Shown: positions 32,359-41,217, counted from the stretch's first letter. The stretch is DNA of 64,000 nucleotides from Rhodobacterales bacterium (GCA_021155205.1 JAJNPS010000001.1:1-64000), one strand, 5' to 3'. The notes: generated by a model from the sequence alone, not told the origin. A program made the numbers and translations.

Positions 32359-33486
32359 CTACCGCGTCGGCAAAATCCGCCCGCCCGCCCCGACCACGAA
32401 CTTGCGCAGGTCCCGCAACCCCGCCGGGTTCTGTTCGACAAACACCTGATATGGTTTCTCCGGCAGGACGATCATCCGCTCGGTCCGCGTCGTGCCGTTC
32501 TCCGCGCCCATCAAGGGATCAAGCTTGTAGATCTGCCGCATGCTGGTGCCGAACCAGCCGTCCTTGACCTCTTCTTCCCGCTCGGAAATCAGATCCTCGA
32601 CCGTCCAGACCAGCGCCCAATCCTCGCCCTCGGGCGCCTTCGCCCCCTCCAGCACCTTGGAAATCGGCCCCGATTGCAGGGTGAAGCTGGCAGAATACAT
32701 CGGCCCCAGAACGAACCGGCGCAGGCGTTTCGGCATCACCCCGTCGAAATCGCGGTCAAACCCGGTGGCCATCGTCAGCAGCTTCAGCCCCAGCGAGGAT
32801 TGCGCCATCAGGCCCGCCTGCACCGCAGGCCAACGGTTGTCGTCGTTCGGCAGCGGCTTTTTCCCGTCATCCTCGACGTCCAGAAGGTACACGATGGGCA
32901 GGTTGACCTGCGTGTCCCAGATCGCCCAATGGACCAGGTACTGCCGCCGCTCCCCGGCCTGGGCGATCCACTGGACATCCGGGTCATTCCGCGCCCAGAA
33001 GATGCCGCCCGCCGTCAGCGCCTCATAGTAATACCGCTGGGCAAGGGCGAATTGCAGCGCGGTCGGGATCGTCAGGTCGCCGACGATCTGGCGCACCATG
33101 CGGTCCTTCAACTCGGCCTCCGACGCCATGCCCGCGAGATGCTTGGCCGCCTGGCTGGCATCGACGGCCATCGTCATCAGTTCCTGCGCGACCGGAAAGC
33201 CGGACTCATGCCGGTCGATGGTCAGCCTTGGCGCGGCCTCTCCCCGCCCCGTCATGACGTATTTGTGGCCCAGCGCGTGAAACGTCACCGCCACCGCCGA
33301 CAGATACCCGCCCAGCAGCCGCGTCTCGGTCCGCGTCAGCCGCCCCTCGACCTCCAGCTCCGCCGCGACCCGCGCGAGATGCCCGGTGATCCGCTCGAAC
33401 TTGGTAAAATAGCGGCGGGCGACGAGCGTGTCGTAAAGCTCGGCATGGTCCGAGGTGAGCTGGTCCTTGATGGTGGGGTCAGGCAT
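32359..33486 (-). CDS. Conserved soluble protein of unknown function, 375 aa (third gene)
   Basis: 375 residues with no membrane segment. The N-terminal 180 residues are helical and the C-terminal half mixed, with 'NLPIVYLLDVEDDGKKPLPN', 'RRFVLGPMYSASFTLQSGPI' and 'WALVWTVEDLISEREEEVKD'. No catalytic motif is recognised. Its start overlaps the upstream membrane protein gene by 8 nt. It lies between that gene and the AAA+ ATPase, so it may be a substrate adaptor or structural partner of the ATPase; this is inference from position. Confidence 0.75.
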   Translation of the reverse strand: MPDPTIKDQLTSDHAELYDTLVARRYFTKFERITGHLARVAAELEVEGRLTRTETRLLGGYLSAVAVTFHALGHKYVMTGRGEAAPRLTIDRHESGFPVAQELMTMAVDASQAAKHLAGMASEAELKDRMVRQIVGDLTIPTALQFALAQRYYYEALTAGGIFWARNDPDVQWIAQAGERRQYLVHWAIWDTQVNLPIVYLLDVEDDGKKPLPNDDNRWPAVQAGLMAQSSLGLKLLTMATGFDRDFDGVMPKRLRRFVLGPMYSASFTLQSGPISKVLEGAKAPEGEDWALVWTVEDLISEREEEVKDGWFGTSMRQIYKLDPLMGAENGTTRTERMIVLPEKPYQVFVEQNPAGLRDLRKFVVGAGGRILPTR

Positions 33487-33895
33487 TCAGCCACTTCCCT
33501 ATTCGAACGCGAAACTCATTGGCATCAGAACGAAGAGTTTGGAAATGAGTGGTCACTACCCCGACCATGCGCTCTGGTGTCGTCCTGTCTAGAGCAAAGA
33601 GAGCCGGGCGACCATCGATCCAGATTATTTGCCAGGTGACTGGCAGGAAGAATCTGAAAAGTATCCAAATCCAGATCGGGGAAATCAGCAAACTCCCGAG
33701 CCATATGCCGCCTTCGCCGACAAGGGCCCAAAGCAACAGCGTCAAAGCCATTGAGGGCACCGCAAACGCAAGGAAAGCGATGTTCACAAGCAGAAGGCCC
33801 ACCACAATTGCGAATACTCCCACGATGTGAGGTACGCGGATTTCCCTTTCTTCAGGACGCGAAGTCACCGCCGGATCACCGCTGGTCTCGTTCAT
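33479..33895 (-). CDS. Membrane protein, 138 aa (second gene)
   Basis: 138 residues. A charged N-terminus (1-20) precedes about three helices (24-46, 50-62 and 66-90), with Trp-rich boundaries ('ISPIWIWILFRFFLPV'). The C-terminal 45 residues are soluble ('ALDRTTPERMVGVVTTHFQT'). The family is not recognised. ATGA overlap with the coiled-coil gene and an 8-nt overlap with the next gene support it as a true operon member. Confidence 0.75.
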   Translation of the reverse strand: MNETSGDPAVTSRPEEREIRVPHIVGVFAIVVGLLLVNIAFLAFAVPSMALTLLLWALVGEGGIWLGSLLISPIWIWILFRFFLPVTWQIIWIDGRPALFALDRTTPERMVGVVTTHFQTLRSDANEFRVRIGKWLNA

Positions 33896-34962
33896 TCCCC
33901 ATACGCGTTCTTGTCATGCTTCTCGACAATCGCCGCGAACCGCCGGGCAAAGCGCTCATCCGCCTTCGCCTTCTGCTCCAGGATCTGGCGGGCGAACACC
34001 ATGTGCTCCCCATGCGCCTCCAGCATGTCAGCCATCTTGTCATTGGTTGCGGCCCCGATCGCGGCCATCGCGGCCTGCGCCTCCTGGTCGGTCTTGACGC
34101 CGATCTCGTTGATCCGGTGCGCCACGTCCTGCTGCTGGGCAGTCTTCAACGAACTCGTCAGCGCGTCATATAGGACGACCCGCTGCTTCGTGTCCGTCTG
34201 CAGCTTGTTGATCAGCACCATCTGCGTCGCCGCCTGGTTCTGCAGACTGTCCACCCAGGTCTTGCCCTTTTCGATGTACCGCTCCAGCGTCTGCGACTTT
34301 GCCAGCTTCACCTGCTCGTCCTGCACCAGCGCATTGTACTTGGCGTTCAACAGCGCGAGTTCGGACTCCAGTTTCGTCCGGTTGCCTGCGTCCTGCTCCA
34401 CCGAAATCTTGTTCTCCAGCTCGATGATCTTGGGATCCATCCCGGCAACCTCGGCCCGGACCGCCTCCAGCGAGGCCACGGTTTCCTCACGGTCGGTCAG
34501 CGTCGACGACAGGTTCGCTTCGACCCGGGTTTTCTGCGTGTTCAGCAAATCCAGCTGCCCCTGCAGCAGCCTTACGATCACGTCGGACTTCGCAATCAGG
34601 TCCTGCAGCTTGTCATCGACCGAGGCCGACCGCATCCGTTCCTGCCGCATCGATTCCGACTTGGCCTGCGAAAATATGCCGATGAAACTTTCCATGCCCG
34701 TCTTGGACCGCATCTCGGCGAACTCGGTCGAGAACCCGGCGGTCACGTCATCCAGACCCATGATCAGTTCCGCGATGTTCGCGTTCATCAGGTCGGTGTG
34801 CTTTTTCACATCCTCGAGCGTGGCGTTTTCGACATCAATCGAAATACCCTGGTCCAGGTTGGCCCGCGCCTCTTCGATCCGCCCGGTGATGGCGCTGATC
34901 TTCGCCTGTGCCACGGCAACCTGTGCCTGGCTTTCCTTGATCTGAGTCTCGAAATCGGCCAT
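33892..34962 (-). CDS. Long coiled-coil protein, 356 aa (first gene)
   Basis: 356 residues, predicted almost wholly helical, with no signal or membrane segment. Heptad-like stretches run from residue 3 to 50 ('IKESQAQVAVAQAKISAIT', 'IEEARANLDQG') and from 125 to 250 ('IIELENKISVEQDAGNRTKL', 'ELALLNAKYNALVQDEQVKL'). The C-terminus is basic. The overall style recalls membrane-scaffold coiled coils such as PspA or TelA-like proteins, but I see no family motif. It is the first gene of the nine-gene operon, so its promoter should lie in 34963-35128. Confidence 0.8.
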   Translation of the reverse strand: MADFETQIKESQAQVAVAQAKISAITGRIEEARANLDQGISIDVENATLEDVKKHTDLMNANIAELIMGLDDVTAGFSTEFAEMRSKTGMESFIGIFSQAKSESMRQERMRSASVDDKLQDLIAKSDVIVRLLQGQLDLLNTQKTRVEANLSSTLTDREETVASLEAVRAEVAGMDPKIIELENKISVEQDAGNRTKLESELALLNAKYNALVQDEQVKLAKSQTLERYIEKGKTWVDSLQNQAATQMVLINKLQTDTKQRVVLYDALTSSLKTAQQQDVAHRINEIGVKTDQEAQAAMAAIGAATNDKMADMLEAHGEHMVFARQILEQKAKADERFARRFAAIVEKHDKNAYGE

Positions 34963-35128
34963 CGCGCCCTCCGTTGAACCAACGCTGTTTCACATAATGA
35001 TGTAACGCCAGATTACATCCCGGCTTGCCCGGAAAATCGCACCCGACCGGACCCGGTCATTCTTGCCGCAGTTGGCGACCCTCGCCAAGGATTCATTCGG
35101 AACCAGCGGGATGGACGCCTTGTCCCGC

Positions 35129-35971
35129 CTAAACGGGAATGTTGTCGATCAGCCGCACCCCGTCGATCCACGCCGCGGCCAGCATCCGCCGGGGCCGTGC
35201 CGGATCGTCGGATGGCATCAGCGTCGCCGCATCGCGGAGTTCGATGTATTCCACCCGTTCAAACCCTGCCGCGCGCATGGTTTCCGCCGCCTCGCGGATC
35301 GCCATGCGATCCGATTGCCCCGCCCGGATATCCGCCGCCGCCGCCGTCAGCGCCGCATAAAGCACCGGCGCTTTGGCTCGACCGTCGGCCGTCAGCCGCA
35401 GGTTCCGCGATGACAGTGCCAGTCCGGCAGAATCGCGGATCGTCTCGCAGCCGACCACCTCCACCGGCAGATTGAGGTCCCGTACCAGCCGCAGCACGAC
35501 TTGCAACTGCTGCCAGTCCTTTTGCCCGAAATAGCCGCGGTCGGCCAAGGACATGCCGAACAGCTTTGTCACCACCGTCGCCACGCCATCGAAATGACCG
35601 GGGCGCATATGCCCCTCCAGGGGTTGCGCGACCCCGCCGAGCGATACCGTGGTGATGAACCCTTCCGGGTACACTTCCTCAACCGACGGGGCAAAGATCG
35701 CATCGACTGGCACTGATCCCAGCAGCCTGGCATCGGTCTCTTCGCTGCGCGGATATTTCTTCATGTCATCGGGGTTGTTGAACTGCTTGGGGTTCACGAA
35801 GATCGTCGTGATCACCCGGTCACATTCCGCCCTCGCCCGCCGCGCGAGGCTAAGGTGCCCATCATGAAGCGCCCCCATCGTCGGCACGACGCCGATCGTC
35901 TCACCGGCAGCGCGCCATCCCCGCGCTGTCGTGCGCAGGTCCGCGACCGTCCGCAGGATCGCAATGTTCAT
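35129..35971 (-). CDS. panC: Pantothenate synthetase
   Basis: 280 residues, full length. The nucleotide-binding 'VPTMGALHDGHLSL' near residue 30, 'IFVNPKQFNNPDDMKKYPR', 'GYFGQKDWQQLQVVLRLVRD' and the KMSKS-like 'GLALSSRNLRL' are all present. It joins pantoate and beta-alanine using ATP. Its start overlaps the stop of panB (ATGA), giving the usual panB-panC unit. Confidence 0.96.
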   Translation of the reverse strand: MNIAILRTVADLRTTARGWRAAGETIGVVPTMGALHDGHLSLARRARAECDRVITTIFVNPKQFNNPDDMKKYPRSEETDARLLGSVPVDAIFAPSVEEVYPEGFITTVSLGGVAQPLEGHMRPGHFDGVATVVTKLFGMSLADRGYFGQKDWQQLQVVLRLVRDLNLPVEVVGCETIRDSAGLALSSRNLRLTADGRAKAPVLYAALTAAAADIRAGQSDRMAIREAAETMRAAGFERVEYIELRDAATLMPSDDPARPRRMLAAAWIDGVRLIDNIPV

Positions 35972-36804
35972 GCTTTGCCCTTGGGCGGCAGGACATCGGG
36001 AAACGAATGCTCCACCGCCGGAAAGGTCCGCGCGCGCACTTCGGCAGCATATTCGGCAATCGCCGCATCCGCTGCTTCGGCCAGCGCGCCGAACCGCTTT
36101 ACGAACTTGGGTTTGAACGCGGTGAAAAGCCCCAGCATGTCATCGACAACCAGCACCTGCCCGTCGCAATCCACCCCGGCCCCGATCCCGATGGTCGGGA
36201 TCGAAGTCGCCCGCGTGATGTCCCCCGCCAGCCCCATCGGCACCTTTTCCAGCACCAGCGCAAACGCTCCCGCGTCATCCACCGCACGCGCGTCGGCCAT
36301 GACCTTTGCCGCCTCGTCATCCCGCCCCACGACCTTGTAGCCGCCCAGCGTGTTGAGCGCCTGCGGTGTCAGGCCCACATGCGCCATCACCGGCACGCCC
36401 CGCGCAGTCAGAAAGGCAATGGTCTCGGCCATGTGAAGCCCGCCCTCCAGCTTGACCGCCGGGGCACCCGTTTCCGCCATCAACCGGCTCGCATTGCGAA
36501 ATGCTTGGCTCGGACCTTCTTCATAGCTGCCAAAGGGCATGTCGATCACGACCATCGCCTTGTCGCAGCCCCGCACCACCGCGCGGCCATGCAGGATCAT
36601 CATCTCCATCGTCACGCCAAGGGTCGAGGGCATCCCGTGCAGCACCATGCCAACGGAATCCCCCACCAGCGCAATATCGCAATGCGCATCGACCAGCCGC
36701 GCAATCGGCGTGGTATAGGCCGTCAGCACCACCAGCGGCTGACCGCCCTTGCGAGCCTTGATGTCGGGGGGCAGCACGGAACGGACCGCGGATGTGGCAC
36801 TCAT
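35968..36804 (-). CDS. panB: Ketopantoate hydroxymethyltransferase
   Basis: 278 residues. Diagnostic segments are 'PLVVLTAYTTPIARLVDAHC', 'ALVGDSVGMVLHGMPSTLGV', 'VVIDMPFGSYEEGP', 'AVKLEGG' and 'PTIGIGAGVDCDGQVLVVDD'. It transfers a methylene group from methylene-tetrahydrofolate to ketoisovalerate, the first step toward pantothenate and hence coenzyme A, which also supplies the phosphopantetheine arm for the PKS/NRPS carriers at the end of the window. Confidence 0.96.
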   Translation of the reverse strand: MSATSAVRSVLPPDIKARKGGQPLVVLTAYTTPIARLVDAHCDIALVGDSVGMVLHGMPSTLGVTMEMMILHGRAVVRGCDKAMVVIDMPFGSYEEGPSQAFRNASRLMAETGAPAVKLEGGLHMAETIAFLTARGVPVMAHVGLTPQALNTLGGYKVVGRDDEAAKVMADARAVDDAGAFALVLEKVPMGLAGDITRATSIPTIGIGAGVDCDGQVLVVDDMLGLFTAFKPKFVKRFGALAEAADAAIAEYAAEVRARTFPAVEHSFPDVLPPKGKA

Positions 36805-36956
36805 CGCAATGACCTCGCTGGCCGTTCAGACTCTGCCCTCATAAGGGCACAAGGCCCAGGGCCGCGCAAGTTTTTTACGCTGCACTGCGGCGTGCTGCTG
36901 ATCGACCTGCGTGATATTGGCCAAGCCAGTCAGACACATCGCCAGAGAGCCTGCCC

Positions 36957-37298
36957 ATGCCGCTGTTCGAAAAAATCGACCCCTCTACCGTCCCTGCCGA
37001 GGTCAGCCGACCTGACGCGGCCAAGCTTGTGTCGGGCGATCCGGTCCACACCACATGGAACCAGCACGAAGGTGATGGTCTTTATTGCGGGACCTGGTCT
37101 TCAACGCCCGGCAGCTGGAAAGTGTCCTATTCGGAATGGGAGTATTTCCACATCCGCCTTGGCTATTCGATCCTGACCGACGCCGACGGCATCGAAACAC
37201 ATCTGCGGCCCGGCGATGCCCATATCATTCGCCCCGGGTTCACCGGCATCTGGCGCGTGATCGAAACCACGCTCAAGGACTATGTGATCCGCGTCTGA
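36957..37298 (+). CDS. Cupin-fold protein (cupin_3/EutQ-like)
   Basis: 113 residues forming one small beta-barrel: 'LYCGTWSSTPGSWKVSYSEW', 'EYFHIRLGYSILTDADGIET', 'LRPGDAHIIRPGFTGIWRVI'. This resembles cupin_3 (former DUF861) proteins. Only part of the usual metal-binding His/Glu set is visible (the EYFHI segment and DAHII), so metal binding is uncertain. It is convergent with the L,D-transpeptidase gene, 11 bp apart. The function is unknown. Confidence 0.82.
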   Translation: MPLFEKIDPSTVPAEVSRPDAAKLVSGDPVHTTWNQHEGDGLYCGTWSSTPGSWKVSYSEWEYFHIRLGYSILTDADGIETHLRPGDAHIIRPGFTGIWRVIETTLKDYVIRV

Positions 37299-37309
37299 CG
37301 CCCTGTCCG

Positions 37310-38101
37310 TCAACCCTGGACCGGCACCCCGCCCAGAACGACCGTTGCGCCTTCTCGCGCGATTTTCGCCAGATCGCGTTCCTTCTTGGCGATGTTCTGC
37401 GGGGTTTCGGGTACGATGCGGCCATAGGCATCGTCCATGTAGGGCCCTTCGATTGCCCGGCTTTCCTCCAGCGTGCGCACCCTCACCGCCGTGCCGACGT
37501 CAATCTGGTTGTAAAGGTAGATGGCGTCCTGATTGAACAGCCGGATGCAGCCTGCCGATGTCGCCCGTCCGATCGAGGCATTGTCGATCGTGCCGTGGAT
37601 GCGGAACATCGTGTCACGCCCACCGCGATAAAGGTAGAGCGCCCGCGCGCCCAGGGGATTGTCCAGCCCGCCGGGAAGCCCGCCGGCAAATTCGGCATAA
37701 AGGTCGGGCCGCGTGCGGACCATGTTCCGCGTCGGCGTCCAGGACGGCCATTCCTGCTTGCGCCCGATATAGCCGGTCCCCTTGAATGACAGGCCCTCGC
37801 GTCCGACGGCGATGCCGAAGCGCATGGCCCGCCCACCCTCCATCACGCGATAAAGCTTGCGCGCGAAGATATCGACCACGATGGTCCCAGGCGCATCGCC
37901 CGCGGTATAGGGCACCTCTTCGCGCCTGTTGCCGCCGGTCAGGTACTGCTTGTCCACTGGTTCGATAAAGAAAGCGCCGTCCTGCACAGCCTCGTAACCG
38001 GGCGAAACGTCCGGTTCTGCGGGCACAGGCGGCGTTCCCGCGCAGGCGGAAAGGGTTGCAAACGCCAAAAGGGCGCCAAGACGAATCAGGGTGTTACGCA
38101 A
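37310..38101 (-). CDS. L,D-transpeptidase lipoprotein (YkuD family)
   Basis: 263 residues. A lipoprotein signal ends at the lipobox 'TLSACAG' (Cys about residue 20). The YkuD domain (85-215) carries the catalytic block 'HGTIDNASIGRATSAGCIRL', with His, Ser, Gly-Cys-Ile-Arg. 'YLTGGNRREEVPY' and 'GTIVVDIFARKLYRVMEGGR' precede it. It makes 3-3 peptidoglycan cross-links or attaches proteins to the wall. It is a single-gene unit. Confidence 0.93.
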   Translation of the reverse strand: MRNTLIRLGALLAFATLSACAGTPPVPAEPDVSPGYEAVQDGAFFIEPVDKQYLTGGNRREEVPYTAGDAPGTIVVDIFARKLYRVMEGGRAMRFGIAVGREGLSFKGTGYIGRKQEWPSWTPTRNMVRTRPDLYAEFAGGLPGGLDNPLGARALYLYRGGRDTMFRIHGTIDNASIGRATSAGCIRLFNQDAIYLYNQIDVGTAVRVRTLEESRAIEGPYMDDAYGRIVPETPQNIAKKERDLAKIAREGATVVLGGVPVQG

Positions 38102-38346
38102 GGTTGGCAGTCCATTGCAAAGAGGTCAGGCGCCCGTTGTGCCGTCATTCTGCCCCGGCCCGTCAAGTCCCCGGACGCCGGTTCTGAAAAGAAAAGCCGC
38201 AGGCGTTGCAGCCGGATGCCTGCAGGGCCGCCACCCCGTCCCACGATCGCGGCATTCCTGCCCTTTTCGGTGCATTCCCGCCGATCCACTTGCATGGGAA
38301 AATCGCACCCCCATCTCGGGTCAAATCATGACACATGGAGACCGCG

Positions 38347-38667
38347 ATGCGCTGCCCTGTTGACAACGAAACCCTTGTGATGGCCGACCGTGGTGGCGTC
38401 GAGATCGACTATTGCCCGAAATGCCGTGGCGTCTGGCTGGATCGCGGAGAGCTGGACAAGATCATCGACCGTGCCGCAGGTGAAACGCCGGTTGCCGCCG
38501 CCCCTGCCGCCCGCGCGACGCCCCAGAACCCGCCGCCCGTCTATCAGCCCGAACCCCAGCGCCCGCACGGCGGCTATCGCCGGGACCACGACGACGATGA
38601 CGATTATCGCGGCGGCTATGGCAAGCGGCGCAAGAAAAGCATCCTGGGCGAGATCTTCGATTTTTGA
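38347..38667 (+). CDS. Zinc-ribbon (zf-TFIIB) protein
   Basis: 106 residues. The N-terminal zinc ribbon uses Cys pairs in 'MRCPVDNETL' and 'IDYCPKCRGVWLDRGELDKI', the standard zf-TFIIB pattern. The second half is Pro-rich and then very acidic and basic ('RRDHDDDDDYRGGYGKRRKK'), ending in a short hydrophobic 'ILGEIFDF' tail. ATG 38347 was preferred to 38335 because it matches the family start and has GGAG just upstream. The role is unknown. Confidence 0.85.
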   Translation: MRCPVDNETLVMADRGGVEIDYCPKCRGVWLDRGELDKIIDRAAGETPVAAAPAARATPQNPPPVYQPEPQRPHGGYRRDHDDDDDYRGGYGKRRKKSILGEIFDF

Positions 38668-38822
38668 TCTCGGCACCGACGCTTTTGCGGGCGCCCCGGC
38701 CACACTGGTTTCGCTCCGGAATTGTTGTGGACGCATGACGATCGCCGACCTAGGCTGACCCCTGCGAAACTGCCTTGAACAGATGCGCGGGCCGAACAGG
38801 TTTGCGTGACAGGTGCAAACCG

Positions 38823-39731
38823 ATGATTGGCCCGACCACCCTGCTTGCGCCTGCCGCCCGCACCTATCGTGGCGCCATCACCCGTCCTGAACGCTGGGCA
38901 ACCTGGGTGCCGCGCAGGGGCGATATCCTGGTCTCGACGCCGCCGAAATGCGGCACCACATGGACGCAGACCATTCTGGCCATGCTGTTGCACGGCGGGC
39001 CGGACTTGCCGTTGAAACTGCCGGTCCTGTCGCCTTGGGTCGATGCAGATCTGGGCGTCCCTGCCAACGATGTCGCCGCAGGCCTTGCGGCGCAGCCGGG
39101 CCGCCGTGTGGTCAAGACGCACACCCCTGCCGACGGCTTTCCGGTCTGGGACGGCGTGACGGTCATTGCGGTTTATCGCCACCCGCTCGATGTGTTCTTT
39201 TCCTTGCGCAAGCACGTGGAAAACCGGACCACCGCCGGTCCCGAGAACCCGATGGGCTGGCCCCTGCCGCGTGCCTTGCAGGCGTTTCTTGACGATCCGG
39301 CAAATGATAACCAGCGCGATGACGACAACCTCAACAACCTGACCGTTCACTACACCCGGACGGTACTGTCCGGCAGGCTGCCCGACCTGGCGGTGTTCCA
39401 CTATGCCGACATGATCCGCGACGGTCGGCGCGCGGTTCAGGCGCTGGCGCGCGCGGCGCGGATCGACGCGGACGCCGCCCTGATCGACATCGTCACTGCG
39501 GCCACGGCATTCGGCGCGATGAAGGCAAAGGCGGCCGACTTCGCCCCGGTCAGCGGAACGGGATTCTGGAAGTCGGAAGCAAACTTCTTTGAGTCCGCCA
39601 GTTCGCGAAAATGGGAAGGTCAGTTGTCCGGCGATGACCTTGAGCGTTACCACAATCGGATTTCCGAACTGGTTCCGGACCCAGGCGCACGGACGTGGCT
39701 GGAACAGGGCGACGCGGCAGGGCCGGCCTGA
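38823..39731 (+). CDS. Sulfotransferase-family protein
   Basis: 302 residues. The PAPS 5'-phosphosulfate loop is 'LVSTPPKCGTTWTQTILAML' (residues 37-56), and the 3'-phosphate segment is 'IAVYRHPLDVFFSLRKHV'. The likely catalytic His lies in 'VVKTHTPADGFPVW'. The C-terminal 'GFWKSEANFFESASSRKWEG' fits the cofactor-closing region. It would move sulfate from PAPS to a hydroxyl or amine. The acceptor is unknown, and no PAPS synthesis genes are nearby. Confidence 0.88.
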   Translation: MIGPTTLLAPAARTYRGAITRPERWATWVPRRGDILVSTPPKCGTTWTQTILAMLLHGGPDLPLKLPVLSPWVDADLGVPANDVAAGLAAQPGRRVVKTHTPADGFPVWDGVTVIAVYRHPLDVFFSLRKHVENRTTAGPENPMGWPLPRALQAFLDDPANDNQRDDDNLNNLTVHYTRTVLSGRLPDLAVFHYADMIRDGRRAVQALARAARIDADAALIDIVTAATAFGAMKAKAADFAPVSGTGFWKSEANFFESASSRKWEGQLSGDDLERYHNRISELVPDPGARTWLEQGDAAGPA

Positions 39732-39793
39732 CTGACCGGGCGTAATGCCGGTGTCTCGGGCAGCGCTCATGACGAAAATCGCGGCGCGGGATG

Positions 39794-40225
39794 CTACCAC
39801 CGCTTCAGCGCGGCTTCGTCCTCTTCGATGGCCGCGACCCACGATGCCCCGTCCGGCCCCAGTTCTTTCTTCCAGAACGGCGCGCGGGATTTCAGGTAGT
39901 CCATCAGAAACTCCGCCGCCTCGAACGCCGCAACGCGGTGCGGGGCGGCGGTCACGACCATCATGATCGGCTCGCCAGGCGCCAGCCGTCCATGGCGGTG
40001 AATGACCAGCGCACCCGACAGGGCCCAGCGCCCCGTGGCTTGATCCACCATCGCGACGATCGCCCGTTCGGTCATGCCGGGATAATGTTCGATCTCCATG
40101 CCGGTCAGCCCGCCCGCGCCCCGCACAACGCCGGTAAAGCTGACAACCGCCCCCGCCCCGGCAGCGGCAAATCCGGATAGCACGCGCCCCGGATCAAACG
40201 CCACCTCCTGCACGATCACCGTCAT
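39794..40225 (-). CDS. moaE: Molybdopterin synthase large subunit
   Basis: 143 residues. 'GAVVSFTGVVRGAGGLTGME' and 'HYPGMTERAI' open the fold, 'VIHRHGRLAPGEPIMMVVTA' follows, and the catalytic lysines are in 'DYLKSRAPFWKKELG'. Together with MoaD it inserts sulfur into precursor Z to make molybdopterin, needed by the formate dehydrogenase 6 kb away. It lies 1 nt after moaD. Confidence 0.95.
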   Translation of the reverse strand: MTVIVQEVAFDPGRVLSGFAAAGAGAVVSFTGVVRGAGGLTGMEIEHYPGMTERAIVAMVDQATGRWALSGALVIHRHGRLAPGEPIMMVVTAAPHRVAAFEAAEFLMDYLKSRAPFWKKELGPDGASWVAAIEEDEAALKRW

Positions 40226-40226
40226 C

Positions 40227-40475
40227 CTATCCCCCCGTCATCGGCGGAAAGAACGCCACCTCGCGCGCGCCTTCAAGGGGCGCATCAAACGTGGTCAGCA
40301 CCTGGTCCACCGCAACCCGCAATGCCGCAAGATCGGAAAACGCCAGCGCATAGCGGTCCTCGCGCGCCGAGAGTTCCTCCACCAGTTCGGCCACCGTCAG
40401 CGCCGCAGTGTCCACGTTTTCGCGTGGCAGCCCGATCCGCTCGCGCACCCAGGCAAAGTAAAGGACGGTGATCAC
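40227..40475 (-). CDS. moaD: Molybdopterin synthase sulfur-carrier subunit
   Basis: 82 residues, ubiquitin-like: 'VLYFAWVRERIGLPRENVD' at the start and the obligatory Gly-Gly end in 'AFFPPMTGG', which carries the thiocarboxylate. It starts with GTG at 40475, overlapping the pgsA stop (GTGA); this start gives the family's normal length. It is encoded between pgsA and moaE. Confidence 0.92.
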   Translation of the reverse strand: MITVLYFAWVRERIGLPRENVDTAALTVAELVEELSAREDRYALAFSDLAALRVAVDQVLTTFDAPLEGAREVAFFPPMTGG

Positions 40476-41137
40476 TTGTCCTCGCGCAGATAGGGGCGGG
40501 CCTTGCTGAAATAGTCCCAACCCGTCAGCGCGGTCAGGATTGCCGCCACCCAGATCAGCACCAGCCCGACGACGTTCGCATAGGATGCGCAATCACGGTT
40601 TCCGCAAGCGCGGATCGGGTCGGCAAGACCGGCGATGACCGCCTTGGTGTATTCGTCCTGCGTCATGCCCTGCATTGCGACGCCGTTGACGTATTCCAAC
40701 CCGGTGCCCAGAAACAAGACTGCGATGGCCACCATCTGCGCGGTGGTTTTCCACTTGGACAGCTTTGTCACCTTCAACAGCCCCGCGCGCGCACCCAGAT
40801 ATTCGCGCAGGCCCGACACGAACACCTCGCGAAAGAGGATGATCGTCGCGGGCAGGATCAGCCAGGGATTCATGCCGTTATACCCGGTCAGCACCATGAT
40901 CGCGATCAGCACCATGGCCTTGTCTGCAATCGGGTCCAGCATGGCGCCGAACTTGGACTCCTGTTTCCACAGTCGCGCAAGATAGCCGTCGAACCAGTCG
41001 GTGATCGCCGCCCCGACAAACAGCGTCAACGCGAACCAGTCCGCCCAGGGCCGGTGGAAATACAGGAACATGACCGCGACACCGGGCGCCGCAAGCAGCC
41101 GCAGAACCGTCAGAAAGTTCGGTAGCGTCCTGATCAT
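40472..41137 (-). CDS. pgsA: Phosphatidylglycerophosphate synthase
   Basis: 221 residues with five or so helices. The CDP-alcohol phosphotransferase signature D-x2-D-G-x2-A-R-x8-G-x3-D-x3-D is complete in 'DWFDGYLARLWKQ' plus 'SKFGAMLDPIADK'. It starts 'MIRTLPNFLTVLRLLAAPG' as in other PgsA proteins; an in-frame TTG two codons earlier is less likely. It makes the precursor of phosphatidylglycerol. It follows uvrC in the same direction. Confidence 0.93.
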   Translation of the reverse strand: MIRTLPNFLTVLRLLAAPGVAVMFLYFHRPWADWFALTLFVGAAITDWFDGYLARLWKQESKFGAMLDPIADKAMVLIAIMVLTGYNGMNPWLILPATIILFREVFVSGLREYLGARAGLLKVTKLSKWKTTAQMVAIAVLFLGTGLEYVNGVAMQGMTQDEYTKAVIAGLADPIRACGNRDCASYANVVGLVLIWVAAILTALTGWDYFSKARPYLREDK

Positions 41138-41217
41138 GCCCAAGTCCTAGCGGATGGGGCGGGGCGGCGAAAGGGGCAGTTGCGCGGGACAAGGCGTATT
41201 GGCGCCGACACCCTGCT

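Noticed and set aside
32320..33639. A 439-codon plus-strand frame opposite the 375-residue operon gene
   Set aside because: The minus-strand gene is held in place by overlaps with its neighbours; the plus-strand frame runs through a hairpin repeat and two genes.
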